Origin: JAEUMD01 sp050250815
GTDB lineage: Bacteria; Pseudomonadota; Alphaproteobacteria; Rhizobiales; Hyphomicrobiaceae
Direction of reading: 5' to 3'
Assembly (NCBI GenBank): GCA_050250815.1
Contig: JBFWNY010000032.1
Location: 1-40,166 of the forward strand
DNA length: 40,166 nt
The first letter of the stretch is position 1. Each line of letters starts with the position of its first letter. This document shows, piece after piece, positions 24,640 through 32,864 of this stretch. Under the pieces are notes generated by a model. That model did no database searches, had not been told where the DNA came from, and saw nothing but the letters and a program-made list of their open reading frames with translations. The position numbers and the translations under genes were made by a program.

Positions 24640-25899
24640 ATGGACGGCATGGTGCAACGGCCGGAGAGCGTGGCAACCGCGCCAGCCGGACGCCACACCC
24701 GCTTGCGCAAGGCTGTGCATCGCCACCGGGCGATCTCGCGCGCGGGCCTCGAGGAGCGGCTGTTCACCTGGGCGTTCTCCGGTCTCGTCTATCCGCAGAT
24801 ATGGGAGGACCCGGCCGTCGATCTGGAGGCGCTCGCACTGAAGCCCGGCGAACACGTCGTTGCCATAGCCTCGGGCGGCTGCAACGTGCTCAGCTATCTT
24901 GCGCGCACCGACGTGCGCGTGACCGCCGTCGATCTCAATCCCGCTCACGTGGCGCTCAACAAGCTAAAGGTCGCCGGGCTCAGGCACCTGCCGAGCTACG
25001 CCGCATTTCGCAGGTTTTTCGGTCAGGCGACGGCGCCTGAGAACATTGCCGACTATCGCGCTCACATCCGAGATCATCTCGACGATACGACGCGCGCCTA
25101 TTGGGAGGGCCGCAATCTCTCCGGGCGGCGGCGCATCCAGGCGTTCACGCGCAACGTCTATCGCGGCGGCCTGCTCGGTCGCTTCATCGGGATGGCGCAT
25201 CTGCTGGCACGCGCCCACGGTCGCAATCCGCGCCGGGTGCTTGAAGCGACGAACATCGAGGAGCAGCGGCAGATCTTCGAGCGCGAGCTGGCTCCGCTGC
25301 TCGCCAAGCGGCACATTCGCTGGCTCGTCGGCAAGCCTGCGTCTCTGTTCGGGCTGGGCATTCCGCCCTCTCAGTTCGTTGCGCTCAAGGGTGGCGCTGA
25401 TCATATGGCCGACGTGCTGCACGAGCGGCTCGAGCGTCTGGCCTGTGGCTTCAACCTGTCGGACAACTACTTCGCCTGGCAGGCGTTTGGCCGCTCCTAC
25501 GCCAAGAGCCCGACGGGTCCGGTGCCGCCCTATCTGGAGCGGGATGCCTTCCCCGCGCTCAAGGCTCGCGCCGACAGCATCGAGGTCGTGCATGCCTCAG
25601 TGACGGAGCATCTTGCAGGCCTGGCGGCGGCCTCCTGCGACGCCTACGTGCTGCTCGATGCGCAGGACTGGATGCGCGACGGCGATCTGCAACGGCTGTG
25701 GACCGAGATCCTGCGCACGGCGCGTCCCGGAGCGCGTGTCATCTTCCGCACGGCTGGCGTGGACACGATACTGCCGGGGCGCCTGCCCGAAGCGATACTG
25801 TCGCGCTTCGACTATGACGCGGAAAAGTGCCGCGCGTGGACGGCGGCCGACCGGTCGGCAATCTACGGCGGCTTCCATCTCTACGTGCTGAAGCCATGA
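24640..25899 (+). CDS. btaA: S-adenosylmethionine:diacylglycerol 3-amino-3-carboxypropyltransferase BtaA
   Basis: BtaA transfers the 3-amino-3-carboxypropyl group of AdoMet to diacylglycerol, the first step to the betaine lipid DGTS (diacylglyceryl-trimethylhomoserine), which replaces phospholipids under phosphate limitation. The 419-residue product (DUF3419) has the AdoMet pocket ASGGCN (77-82) and VDLNPAH (97-103), the typical early EERLFTWAFSGLVYPQIWEDP, FGLGIPPSQ and the C-terminal VIFRTAG strand. The first ATG (24640) has GAGGGG about 5-9 nt upstream; ATG three codons later is an alternative. The stop overlaps the btaB start as ATGA. A possible degenerate Pho box is upstream. Confidence 0.95.
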   Translation: MDGMVQRPESVATAPAGRHTRLRKAVHRHRAISRAGLEERLFTWAFSGLVYPQIWEDPAVDLEALALKPGEHVVAIASGGCNVLSYLARTDVRVTAVDLNPAHVALNKLKVAGLRHLPSYAAFRRFFGQATAPENIADYRAHIRDHLDDTTRAYWEGRNLSGRRRIQAFTRNVYRGGLLGRFIGMAHLLARAHGRNPRRVLEATNIEEQRQIFERELAPLLAKRHIRWLVGKPASLFGLGIPPSQFVALKGGADHMADVLHERLERLACGFNLSDNYFAWQAFGRSYAKSPTGPVPPYLERDAFPALKARADSIEVVHASVTEHLAGLAAASCDAYVLLDAQDWMRDGDLQRLWTEILRTARPGARVIFRTAGVDTILPGRLPEAILSRFDYDAEKCRAWTAADRSAIYGGFHLYVLKP

Positions 25900-26576
25900 G
25901 CGAGGCCGGTCGTTCGGGCGGGCTCGTGGCACCTGATGCTGCGCATGCCGCGCACATGGATACGATCTACCGCTATCAACGCCACGTCTACGATGCCACG
26001 CGCAAGTTCTACCTGCTTGGGCGTGACGGGCTGATTGCCGGGCTCGAGGTGCCGCCGGGCGGACGCGTTCTCGAGGTGGCCTGCGGCACCGGCCGCAACC
26101 TCGCGCTCATCGCCAAGCGCTACCCATCGGCTCGGCTGTTCGGCTTCGACGTGTCGCAGGAGATGTTGACGACGGCCCGCGCGAAACTTGCCCAGGCCGG
26201 TCTGACCGATCGCGTGCGGCTCGCACAGGCCGACGCTGCGGCCTTTGCTTCTGGCGCAACGTTCGGTGTCGACAGTTTCGATCGGGTCGTGATCTCCTAC
26301 GCTCTGTCGATGATCCCGTGCTGGCAGGACGCGGCACGCTGCGCGCTGGACGCCGTCGCGCCCGGCGGGTCGTTGCACATCGTCGACTTCGGCTGCCAGA
26401 GACGGCTGCCGGGAGTCTTTCGCGCTGGTCTGCAGGGCTGGCTGGCGAAGTTCTCGGTGACGCCGAGAAGCGATCTGGAGGCGCAACTCGCGGTTATTGC
26501 TGCCGAGGCCGGCGCCCGGCTCGATTACACGGAGCTGTTCCGCGACTACGCCCGTATGGCTGTCATCCGCCGGTAG
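25896..26576 (+). CDS. btaB: Diacylglyceryl-homoserine N-methyltransferase BtaB
   Basis: BtaB methylates the amino group of diacylglyceryl-homoserine three times with AdoMet to give DGTS. The 226-residue product has the class I methyltransferase motif EVACGTGR at 60-67, the acidic loop FGFDVSQEM and post-motif VISYALSMIP. The preceding residues YRYQRHVYDATRKFYLLGRD are typical of BtaB. It overlaps btaA by 4 nt (ATGA), so the two steps are translationally coupled. It is convergent with the second DedA gene, 19 nt away. Confidence 0.94.
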   Translation: MSEAGRSGGLVAPDAAHAAHMDTIYRYQRHVYDATRKFYLLGRDGLIAGLEVPPGGRVLEVACGTGRNLALIAKRYPSARLFGFDVSQEMLTTARAKLAQAGLTDRVRLAQADAAAFASGATFGVDSFDRVVISYALSMIPCWQDAARCALDAVAPGGSLHIVDFGCQRRLPGVFRAGLQGWLAKFSVTPRSDLEAQLAVIAAEAGARLDYTELFRDYARMAVIRR

Positions 26577-26595
26577 CGGGGTTGGCCGTGTCGGC

Positions 26596-27141
26596 TCAAC
26601 TGCCGAAGTACCGCCGTAGCCACGCAAGCACGTGACCGATGGCATCGCCGAACTTCAGCAGCACGAAGGCCCACAGGAAGGCTGACGACCAGTTGGCGAT
26701 CTGGAATTTGACGCGATCCATCTCCGTGGCGCCGGCAACGATCGGCACCGAGGCCCGGAATGGCCCGGAGAAGCGTCCCAGCACGATGGCCCAGGCGCCG
26801 TACTTCTCCATGAAGGCGTGACCTCGAGGCAAGAGGTCGGGGTATCGCGACAGTGGCCACATCTTGCCGATGGGCTCGTGGAAGTGGCGGCCAAGCCAGT
26901 AGGACACCCAATCGCCGAGCGCCGCGCCGATGCTGGCGGCCGCCCATACGCTCGCGAACATCTTGATGTCGCCGCCGCCGATCAGGCCGCCGAGCGCGAC
27001 CAGCATACCCCAGAACGGCAGGATGAGAGAGACGAATGCGATGCTCTCGCCGAATGCGAGCAGGAACACCACTGGCGCGACCCACTGCGGATTGCTGCGC
27101 ACGAACGCGATGATGGCGTCGGCGTACTCCTGTAGCCCCAT
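26596..27141 (-). CDS. DedA-family membrane protein (second copy)
   Basis: A 181-residue DedA/VTT membrane protein: FGESIAFVSLILPFWGMLVA early, GAALGDWVSYWLGRHF in the middle and GRFSGPFRASVPIVAGATEM with the conserved Arg later. It is clearly a paralogue of the protein at 23901-24419 but not a near-identical copy; the middle and end motifs line up while the N-termini differ. A GGGAG site is 5 nt before the ATG. Its position next to btaB, with its twin beyond btaA, suggests handling of the same lipids, but that is inference. Confidence 0.93.
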   Translation of the reverse strand: MGLQEYADAIIAFVRSNPQWVAPVVFLLAFGESIAFVSLILPFWGMLVALGGLIGGGDIKMFASVWAAASIGAALGDWVSYWLGRHFHEPIGKMWPLSRYPDLLPRGHAFMEKYGAWAIVLGRFSGPFRASVPIVAGATEMDRVKFQIANWSSAFLWAFVLLKFGDAIGHVLAWLRRYFGS

Positions 27142-27453
27142 GGGCGCTCCCCGTATGCGTGCACTGCGCGGGCGCGGGACGTGGTTGCCACCGCCCGGCC
27201 CGCGCTGCCCACGGGCAGCCTAGCCGTGCCATCGATGGTGCCGCGACAGCGCGACAAATGAAAGTGGTAGTTGTCAGCACCCGTTTGAACGCCACCCCTT
27301 GTGCGCCGATGCAACTCGGACGGCACGGGGATTGCTTCATGGGCGTTTGCCATCCGCCGCGATCGAGCCGCGACACACGCGCTAACCTTCTGTTAAGGTC
27401 TTGATCGTTGGCCCGGCCGCATCGGACGGCAGATGTCAGTATAGGACCAAGAG
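27142..27453. promoter_or_regulatory. Intergenic region with a CtrA-like box
   Basis: This 312-bp gap between divergent genes contains no supported coding frame. A near match to the CtrA box (TTAA-N7-TTAA) is at 27382-27396: CTAA, seven bases, TTAA, within an imperfect palindrome. It lies 57 bp before the nuclease-like gene start at 27454. One base differs from the consensus, and single matches are common by chance. Confidence 0.35.
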
Positions 27454-28506
27454 TTGCGCGTGCAGTCGGGTAACAGGTTGCCTCCGAAGCGAGGCCGGGT
27501 CGTCGCCGCCGTTGCGTGGTCGATGATGCTGGCCGGCGGTGTAGTGCTGTGGATGACGGCGCTACGCAGTCTTTGGCCGCCGCTCGACGTGGCCTCACCG
27601 CTATTGTTCCATGCGCTGGCTCTCATAGGCATCGCCGCGGCGACGCTGCTGCTGCGTGCGCGGCGCGCCTTCTTCCTGCTGAGTTGCCTTGGCGTGCTCG
27701 CCATCGCGCCCTCCGTCATGACGCTCGATGCGCGAGAAGGGCCTGCGAGTATTGCCCTGCCGTGGCATCGCCCTGCCTCGACACGGGACGGCGTGCCGGC
27801 CGTGCGCGTTCTGTCGCTCAACACATGGCACGCCAATGGAGACCTCGACCGGCTGCGGCGCTACATTCTGCTGGCGCGCGCCGATATCGTCGTGCTGTCC
27901 GAGTTCGGCCCCAACAAGAGCGAGCTTCTGCGGCAGTTGCGTCGTGCATTTCCCTATCAGGCGGGATGCTCCGAGACTTGGGCCTGCTCGCAAGTGCTGC
28001 TTTCGCGCCTGCCGTTCCACCGCTCAGGCACGCGCATGCCCGATCTCGACGGACCGCCGCTGGTCTGGGCTGAGTTCCATTTCTCCAATGAATCGACGGC
28101 CAAGCTCACCGTGTTCGGCACGCACATCTATCGGCCGAGCCGCCGCCATGCATGGCACGCTGCGCAGCTCGACGGGCTTGCGCGCATCATGCAGCGGACC
28201 GAGGGTTCGATCGTCGTGGCTGGCGATTTCAACATGACCCACCTGTCGCGCAGCTTCGAAGAATTCTCCGCCGGATCGGGGCTCAGGGCATCTTCGCGGA
28301 CACTGGCAAGCTGGCCGGCGTGGCCGCTGCCATTGCCGCAGGTGCAATTGGACCATGTCTTCGTGTCGCCCGACGTCGAGGTGCTCGACCAGCGCCTCGG
28401 CCGTCTGGTGGGGTCCGATCATCTGCCGATCATCACTTCGATCCGGCTTCCTCACGCGCCCACGCTCATCGCGCGCTCGCGGGTCGGACAGCGGTCGATC
28501 CAGTGA
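27454..28506 (+). CDS. Membrane-anchored EEP-family (endonuclease/exonuclease/phosphatase) protein
   Basis: A 350-residue protein. Two or three membrane segments occupy about 15-36, 48-67 and 72-92. The EEP domain follows from ~118: Asn123 in LSLNTW, Glu150 in LSEFGP, the FGTHIYRP strand, Asp258-Asn260 in AGDFNM, Asp300 in LDHVFVS and Asp322-His323 in GSDHLPI. All catalytic residues are present, so a periplasmic Mg-dependent phosphoesterase (nuclease, phosphatase or lipid phosphodiesterase) is likely. The start is TTG at 27454 or GTG at 27460; neither has a strong ribosome site. Substrate not determined. Confidence 0.9.
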   Translation: MRVQSGNRLPPKRGRVVAAVAWSMMLAGGVVLWMTALRSLWPPLDVASPLLFHALALIGIAAATLLLRARRAFFLLSCLGVLAIAPSVMTLDAREGPASIALPWHRPASTRDGVPAVRVLSLNTWHANGDLDRLRRYILLARADIVVLSEFGPNKSELLRQLRRAFPYQAGCSETWACSQVLLSRLPFHRSGTRMPDLDGPPLVWAEFHFSNESTAKLTVFGTHIYRPSRRHAWHAAQLDGLARIMQRTEGSIVVAGDFNMTHLSRSFEEFSAGSGLRASSRTLASWPAWPLPLPQVQLDHVFVSPDVEVLDQRLGRLVGSDHLPIITSIRLPHAPTLIARSRVGQRSIQ

Positions 28507-28531
28507 CTTGAGCCAAGCGGTGGTGAGGGTG

Positions 28532-29002
28532 CTACCCGCGCCGGCAGCGGCGACCCTGCTCACGCGCGATCTCGCGCGAGACCTCGGCGGCCAGCATCTT
28601 GCTTCGAGCGACCTGAGCTGGAGAGAGCAGCCGCGCGTCCGGTCCGGCGAGTGCGCCGGGCGCGCCGTCCGCCTCGCGCCGCGCCATCGCGAGTTCCTGG
28701 CAGGATAGCTGCGACTTCTTCTGTTTGAAGGCGAACAGCCGGACGCCGGAGGCGTAGGCATGTACGCTCGGCCGGTCGTTGACCCAGTGGCGGTCCGACC
28801 GCGTTACCAGATTGTTGAGTGCGGTCTTCCGCTCGGCGATGCAGTAGGCGGAGTCGTCGACGCACGACATGCCGCGTCCAGTTCCGATTGCCGCAGGCGG
28901 CTCGGTGGCGCAGGCAGACAACAGCACGCAGACCGCCGCGACGCCGCCGATAACGGTGCGCGTGCGCTCCTGCCGGTCGCCTCGCGGCGCCTCGTGCTGC
29001 AT
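28532..29002 (-). CDS. Predicted lipoprotein of unknown function
   Basis: A 156-residue product with a basic N-terminus (MQHEAPRGDRQERTRT), hydrophobic core and lipobox VLLSAC about residue 31, so a lipoprotein is likely. The mature part has four further Cys, an Arg-rich centre and no known domain. The ATG at 29002 is preferred because AAGGGG lies 8 nt upstream; two longer starts at 29038 and 29113 would push the signal peptide too far in. Convergent with the EEP gene. Confidence 0.75.
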   Translation of the reverse strand: MQHEAPRGDRQERTRTVIGGVAAVCVLLSACATEPPAAIGTGRGMSCVDDSAYCIAERKTALNNLVTRSDRHWVNDRPSVHAYASGVRLFAFKQKKSQLSCQELAMARREADGAPGALAGPDARLLSPAQVARSKMLAAEVSREIAREQGRRCRRG

Positions 29003-29166
29003 CTGGCCGACCCCTTGTGAACCCTCCAGCGAGGCCATAGAAGGCTCGGGTGGCAGGGTCAAGGCGGCTTTGAGGCGCCCCCGGAGTAGTCCCATGCGGG
29101 CTGGCGGCTCCACCGCGGGCTGGTGCGGCCGGTCGCCGAAAGAGTCAGAGAATGGAGTGCGTTGCG

Positions 29167-30141
29167 ATGGTGCATGCGATCCGCATCCACGAGTACGGCG
29201 GTCCCGAGGCGTTACGCTGGGAGGAGGTGGCCGTCGCTGCGCCCGGAGCCGGCGAAGTGCGATTGAGGCACACGGCCATCGGCCTCAACTATATCGACAC
29301 CTATCATCGTACCGGTCTCTATCCGGTCGGCAAGCTGCCCGCCGTGATCGGTATGGAGGGTGCCGGCGTCGTGACAGCGGTCGGCGAAGGTGTCAGCGGG
29401 CTGGCGCCGGGCGACCGTGTCGCCTACGCCAATCCCATCGGCGCCTACGCCGAGGAGCGCGTGATCCCGGCCGACAGGGTCGTCAGTATCCCTAACGGCG
29501 TCGAGGACAAGACGGCGGCCGCGATGATGCTGCAGGGCATGACGGCCGAGTATCTCCTGCAACGCACCTACAAGGTCGTACCCGGCACGGTCATACTGTT
29601 CCATGCGGCAGCAGGAGGCGTTGGCCTCATCGCGTGCCAGTGGGCGCGGCACCTCGGCGCCACCGTCATCGGGACCGTCGGCTCCGAGGAGAAGGCGAGG
29701 CTGGCGACAGACGCCGGCTGCCAGCACGTCATCAACTACCGAACGGAAAACTTCGTCGAGCGCGTGCGCGAGATCACCTCCGGCAAGGGCTGCGACGTCG
29801 TCTACGACGGCATAGGCCGCGACACGTATCCAGGCTCGCTCGACTGTCTGAAGCCGTTCGGGTTGTGGGTTTCGTTCGGCAATGCCTCGGGCAAGATCGA
29901 TAACTTCGATCTTGGTCTGCTTGCCGCCAAGGGCTCGCTGTACGCGACGCGTCCCACACTCTTCACGTATACGGCAAAGCGCGCCGATCTGGCGGACAGC
30001 GCAGCAAAGCTGTTCGATGTGGTCGCGCGCGGCATCGTGCGCATAGGGGTCAACCAGACCTATCCGCTGAAGAACGCGGCTGACGCGCACCGCGATCTGG
30101 AAGGCCGCCGCACGACCGGCTCGACCGTGCTCGTGCCGTGA
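29167..30141 (+). CDS. NADPH:quinone oxidoreductase (zinc-independent MDR family)
   Basis: A 324-residue medium-chain dehydrogenase/reductase of the quinone oxidoreductase (QOR/QorA) type. The nucleotide-binding AAAGGVG is at 147-153, followed by GTVGSEEKARLA; MEGAGVV (63-69) and NYIDTYHRTGLYP (41-53) are QOR signatures. Zinc-binding Cys/His residues of alcohol dehydrogenases are absent. It reduces quinones by one electron using NADPH. ATG at 29167 is used (GGAG 9 nt upstream); a start five codons earlier is possible. Its stop overlaps the next gene start by 1-4 nt, so the two form an operon. Confidence 0.94.
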   Translation: MVHAIRIHEYGGPEALRWEEVAVAAPGAGEVRLRHTAIGLNYIDTYHRTGLYPVGKLPAVIGMEGAGVVTAVGEGVSGLAPGDRVAYANPIGAYAEERVIPADRVVSIPNGVEDKTAAAMMLQGMTAEYLLQRTYKVVPGTVILFHAAAGGVGLIACQWARHLGATVIGTVGSEEKARLATDAGCQHVINYRTENFVERVREITSGKGCDVVYDGIGRDTYPGSLDCLKPFGLWVSFGNASGKIDNFDLGLLAAKGSLYATRPTLFTYTAKRADLADSAAKLFDVVARGIVRIGVNQTYPLKNAADAHRDLEGRRTTGSTVLVP

Positions 30142-31730
30142 TGAATGCAGGGGGAGCGGCGTCGGCCGCAGAGCGTCCGGCGAGCGCGCCAGTCGCAGGG
30201 CCTGCCGGCCGCGATACTGAGCGCCGGCGGGGCCTGCTCATGGTGCTGGCGGGCGTGCTGCTCTACATCGTGCTTCACGCGGGGTTCCGACTGCTCGCCT
30301 CATCGACGCTCGGCGAGGACGACACGCTCGATCAGATCCTCGTGCAGGATTTGCGCGTCGGCTACGATCCGCGGCAGCCGCCGCTCTACGATTGGTTGCT
30401 TTGGCTGGTGCAGCAGGTGACGGGACCGCGTCTGGTCTCCTTCCTCGCGATCAAGTATGCCGCGCTCGCGGCAACTGCGGTGCTGCTCTACCTCGTGGCG
30501 TTTCGCGTCCTGCGTGACCGCCTTTGGGCGGTGCTGACGGTCGAGAGCCTGGCGCTCATCTACCAGATCAGCTGGCGCTACCACGAGGGCTTCACGCATC
30601 AGGTCCTTGCGATGGTCGCGGTGGCGGCAACACTGTGGGCCGTGTTGCGGCTCATCGATCGCGGGCGGACGAGCGACTTCATCCTGTTGGGTTTCATTTG
30701 CGGTCTGAGCTTCCTTACCGAGCCGGCCTACGCGGTCTATCTGGCGAGCCTGCTCGCCGCCGCGTTCATCGACCGGGCGATACGAGACCGTGTGCTGCGG
30801 CCCGCACTTGCCGTCACAGCGGTGATCGCGCTGGTGATGGTGACACCGTTTGCGGCCTACGTGTTGACCGATCCGCAGAACGTCGCGGCGTTGTGGCGGT
30901 CGAGCGACCGCGGTCATCTGATGGATGTGGTCATCGGCATCAAGGACGCCGTCCGCGGCCCTCTGATGTACCTGTCGCCGCTGATCGTCATTCTGCCCAT
31001 CGTGTTTCCCGGCTTCCTGCGAACGGCCTGGGCCGACATCGCGGCACTGCGCCATCCGCTGCATCAGCAACATGAGCCCGACCTGCAGCGCTTCGTCCTT
31101 CTCGCCTTCGTCATCGCCGTCGCTCTATCGCTGGCGGGTGCAATCCTCCTGGGTATCGGCAACTACCCGATGCATGCGCTGATGCCGCTCTATGTCACGA
31201 GCGTCGTCTGGCTGTTCTCGGTGGCGAAGCGCTCGCGGCGCGGCGGCGAGCTGGCGGGGCGATTCACACGCGTGGCTCTGACGATAGCGGTCATCGCGCT
31301 GTTCGCGCGGCTCGCCAACATGTTCGTGCTGGACCCGGTGTGCGGCAAATGCCGGTGGGGCATTCCCTATGCGGCGCTCGCGACAGAGATGCGTAGCGCG
31401 GGCTTCCGGCCTGACGGAACGATCGTCGCGATGTCGAACGAACTCGCCGGCAACATGCGCCAGCACTTTCCGCTCGCCCGGATCGTCACCCGGCGTGATC
31501 CGGACTTCACGCCAAAAGGTGCCGATCCGCGACAGGGCAGCGTCGCTTTCATATGGGATGCTTCGGATCCGGCAGCGCGGGTGGATAAGGTGCTAGGCGA
31601 CCTGATGCGGCCGGACGGTAGGGCGGGCGATGCGAAGCTCTTCAAGGCGCCATGGCGGCACCTCTGGAAGCCAACCGGCTACCGCACCTCGGACTGGCGC
31701 ATTCTAGTTCTTGATCGCGCGCGCAATTGA
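30141..31730 (+). CDS. GT39/ArnT-like membrane glycosyltransferase
   Basis: A 529-residue polytopic membrane protein of the ArnT/PMT (GT39) type, which transfers sugars from polyprenyl-phosphate donors in the periplasm. The first loop has GEDDTLDQ followed by DPRQPPLYDWLL, the acidic and aromatic pattern of the acceptor/donor site. About 9-11 membrane segments follow (for example 33-53, 95-125, 140-160, 200-225), then a soluble tail of ~150 residues. Donor and acceptor sugars cannot be predicted. ATG at 30141 shares its first base with the qor stop; GTG at 30138 is an alternative. It is unusual for a glycosyltransferase to be coupled to a quinone reductase. Confidence 0.88.
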   Translation: MNAGGAASAAERPASAPVAGPAGRDTERRRGLLMVLAGVLLYIVLHAGFRLLASSTLGEDDTLDQILVQDLRVGYDPRQPPLYDWLLWLVQQVTGPRLVSFLAIKYAALAATAVLLYLVAFRVLRDRLWAVLTVESLALIYQISWRYHEGFTHQVLAMVAVAATLWAVLRLIDRGRTSDFILLGFICGLSFLTEPAYAVYLASLLAAAFIDRAIRDRVLRPALAVTAVIALVMVTPFAAYVLTDPQNVAALWRSSDRGHLMDVVIGIKDAVRGPLMYLSPLIVILPIVFPGFLRTAWADIAALRHPLHQQHEPDLQRFVLLAFVIAVALSLAGAILLGIGNYPMHALMPLYVTSVVWLFSVAKRSRRGGELAGRFTRVALTIAVIALFARLANMFVLDPVCGKCRWGIPYAALATEMRSAGFRPDGTIVAMSNELAGNMRQHFPLARIVTRRDPDFTPKGADPRQGSVAFIWDASDPAARVDKVLGDLMRPDGRAGDAKLFKAPWRHLWKPTGYRTSDWRILVLDRARN

Positions 31731-31748
31731 AGCTGCCGGACGCAATGA

Positions 31749-32030
31749 TCAGCGCAGTTCCTTGAAGCGGCGCGGATCCGGCTTACGGCCGGTGACCCGC
31801 TCGAGCGCGATGGCGGAGAGAACCTTGCCGCCCAGGGTCTGCTTGATGGTTTCGCCGTGCGGCGTCCGTGACGGATTGGCAGTATCGATCGATTTGCGTG
31901 CCTTTCGATCTGCAGGCGCGTGCGCGGCATCTCCATGCACACCCAGCCTCATGGGTTGCATGGAGGCGTCGTTGGCACATGCGGCGCATGTCAATGCAAG
32001 CGCGGCGACGCTGACGAAGCGAATGATCAC
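31749..32030 (-). CDS. Small predicted lipoprotein with a structured leader
   Basis: A 93-residue product read from GTG at 32030. AGGGG is 7 nt upstream. The N-terminal ~18 residues are a signal peptide with lipobox LTCAAC; the mature part is basic and ends in RRFKELR. No domain is recognised. A longer open frame upstream (to 32414) exists but has no ribosome site and no signal peptide at its start. The upstream leader can form two GNRA-capped hairpins, listed separately. Convergent with the glycosyltransferase gene, 18 nt away. Confidence 0.7.
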   Translation of the reverse strand: MIIRFVSVAALALTCAACANDASMQPMRLGVHGDAAHAPADRKARKSIDTANPSRTPHGETIKQTLGGKVLSAIALERVTGRKPDPRRFKELR

Positions 32031-32495
32031 GGCGAAACCCCTGATGCCTCGTTGCCGAGGCTTGACCGGACCTTTCGGTCCACCCTCCATGCCGGTTCGC
32101 CGCAGGGCAATGCGACCTTCCGGCAACCGCATGAGGGCGACTATGGGGCAGCCGACATGAACTCCCTCTGAACAAGGCCTCCCGCGTGTTTCGGGGCGGA
32201 TGACACGTGCCGGTCCGCCGCGCGGAGGACACGGGTCTCGCGGGTCCGCTAGGGCGATCGGCGAACATGGTTTGCCGAGTCTTGCGTCAGACTTTGCGCT
32301 TGGGTGAGCGACCGCGCCGATCAGGCACAAATGCCTCGGTGCGATACAGGCGTAGGCTCTCAATTCACCTTTATAGCGCCTCGTTAAGCCTTGATCTGCG
32401 CGGAAATTTACCAAATTTCATCTGGCCGCTGACACATTTTTCGCGTGACGCCGAGGGCTCGTGTCTGACCGGCGTCTCAAACGGGAGATGGTAAG
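32031..32495. promoter_or_regulatory. 465-bp intergenic region with leader hairpins
   Basis: No gene is supported here. On the minus strand it is the leader of the small lipoprotein gene. On the plus strand its right part (32360-32430) is AT-rich and must hold the promoter of the SEL1-repeat gene. In the minus strand two consecutive hairpins occur: 32046-32061 (stem 6 bp, loop GCAA) and 32068-32081 (stem 5 bp plus one wobble, loop GAAA). Confidence 0.6.
32046..32081 (-). promoter_or_regulatory. Tandem GNRA-tetraloop hairpins in a gene leader
   Basis: Reading the minus strand 5' to 3': GGACC-GAAA-GGUCC (32081 down to 32068), five linker bases, then GCCUCG-GCAA-CGAGGC (32061 down to 32046). 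Both loops are GNRA on this strand; on the plus strand they would be UUUC and UUGC, which have no such property. The AGGGG ribosome site and GTG of the lipoprotein gene begin 5-16 nt later. I do not recognise a known riboswitch. Confidence 0.5.
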
Positions 32496-32765
32496 ATGGC
32501 ACGTATCGAGTTTGCCACGCAGGACAGGACGGACGCGGCCGCGCAGGGCGGAGCACCCGACGCGCTGTTCGAGCTCGGCCTCATCTATTGCACCGGTCGC
32601 GACGTCGAGATCGACCTCGTCGAGGCGCACAAGTGGTTCAACCTTGCAGCGGTGCGCGGCAACGCGAACGCGAAGCTCTATCGCGCCGAGATCGCGCGCG
32701 AGCTGACGCGGCCCGAGATCGCGATGGCGCAACGCCGCGCACGCGAGTGGCTGGCACTGAACTGA
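32496..32765 (+). CDS. Small SEL1-like repeat protein
   Basis: An 89-residue protein with one complete SEL1-like (TPR-related) repeat: ALFELGLIYCTGRDVEIDLVEAHKWFNLAAVRGN and a partial second unit. No signal peptide or membrane segment. Similar ~90-residue single-SEL1 proteins occur widely in alphaproteobacteria; their partner is unknown. GGGAG is 8 nt before the ATG. It is transcribed alone. Confidence 0.85.
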   Translation: MARIEFATQDRTDAAAQGGAPDALFELGLIYCTGRDVEIDLVEAHKWFNLAAVRGNANAKLYRAEIARELTRPEIAMAQRRAREWLALN

Positions 32766-32864
32766 AGAAGTGGTTCGGTACTCTGCGCTCTTGTGCTGGC
32801 TCCGGTCGAGCATGGGTGCGCCCTCGACACGGATCGTGTGATCCGCGCTGAGCCGTGATGCGCG

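Noticed and set aside
31749..32414. 221-codon version of the small lipoprotein gene
   Set aside because: The upstream 128 codons lack a ribosome site and signal peptide at the start; the GTG at 32030 has both in place.
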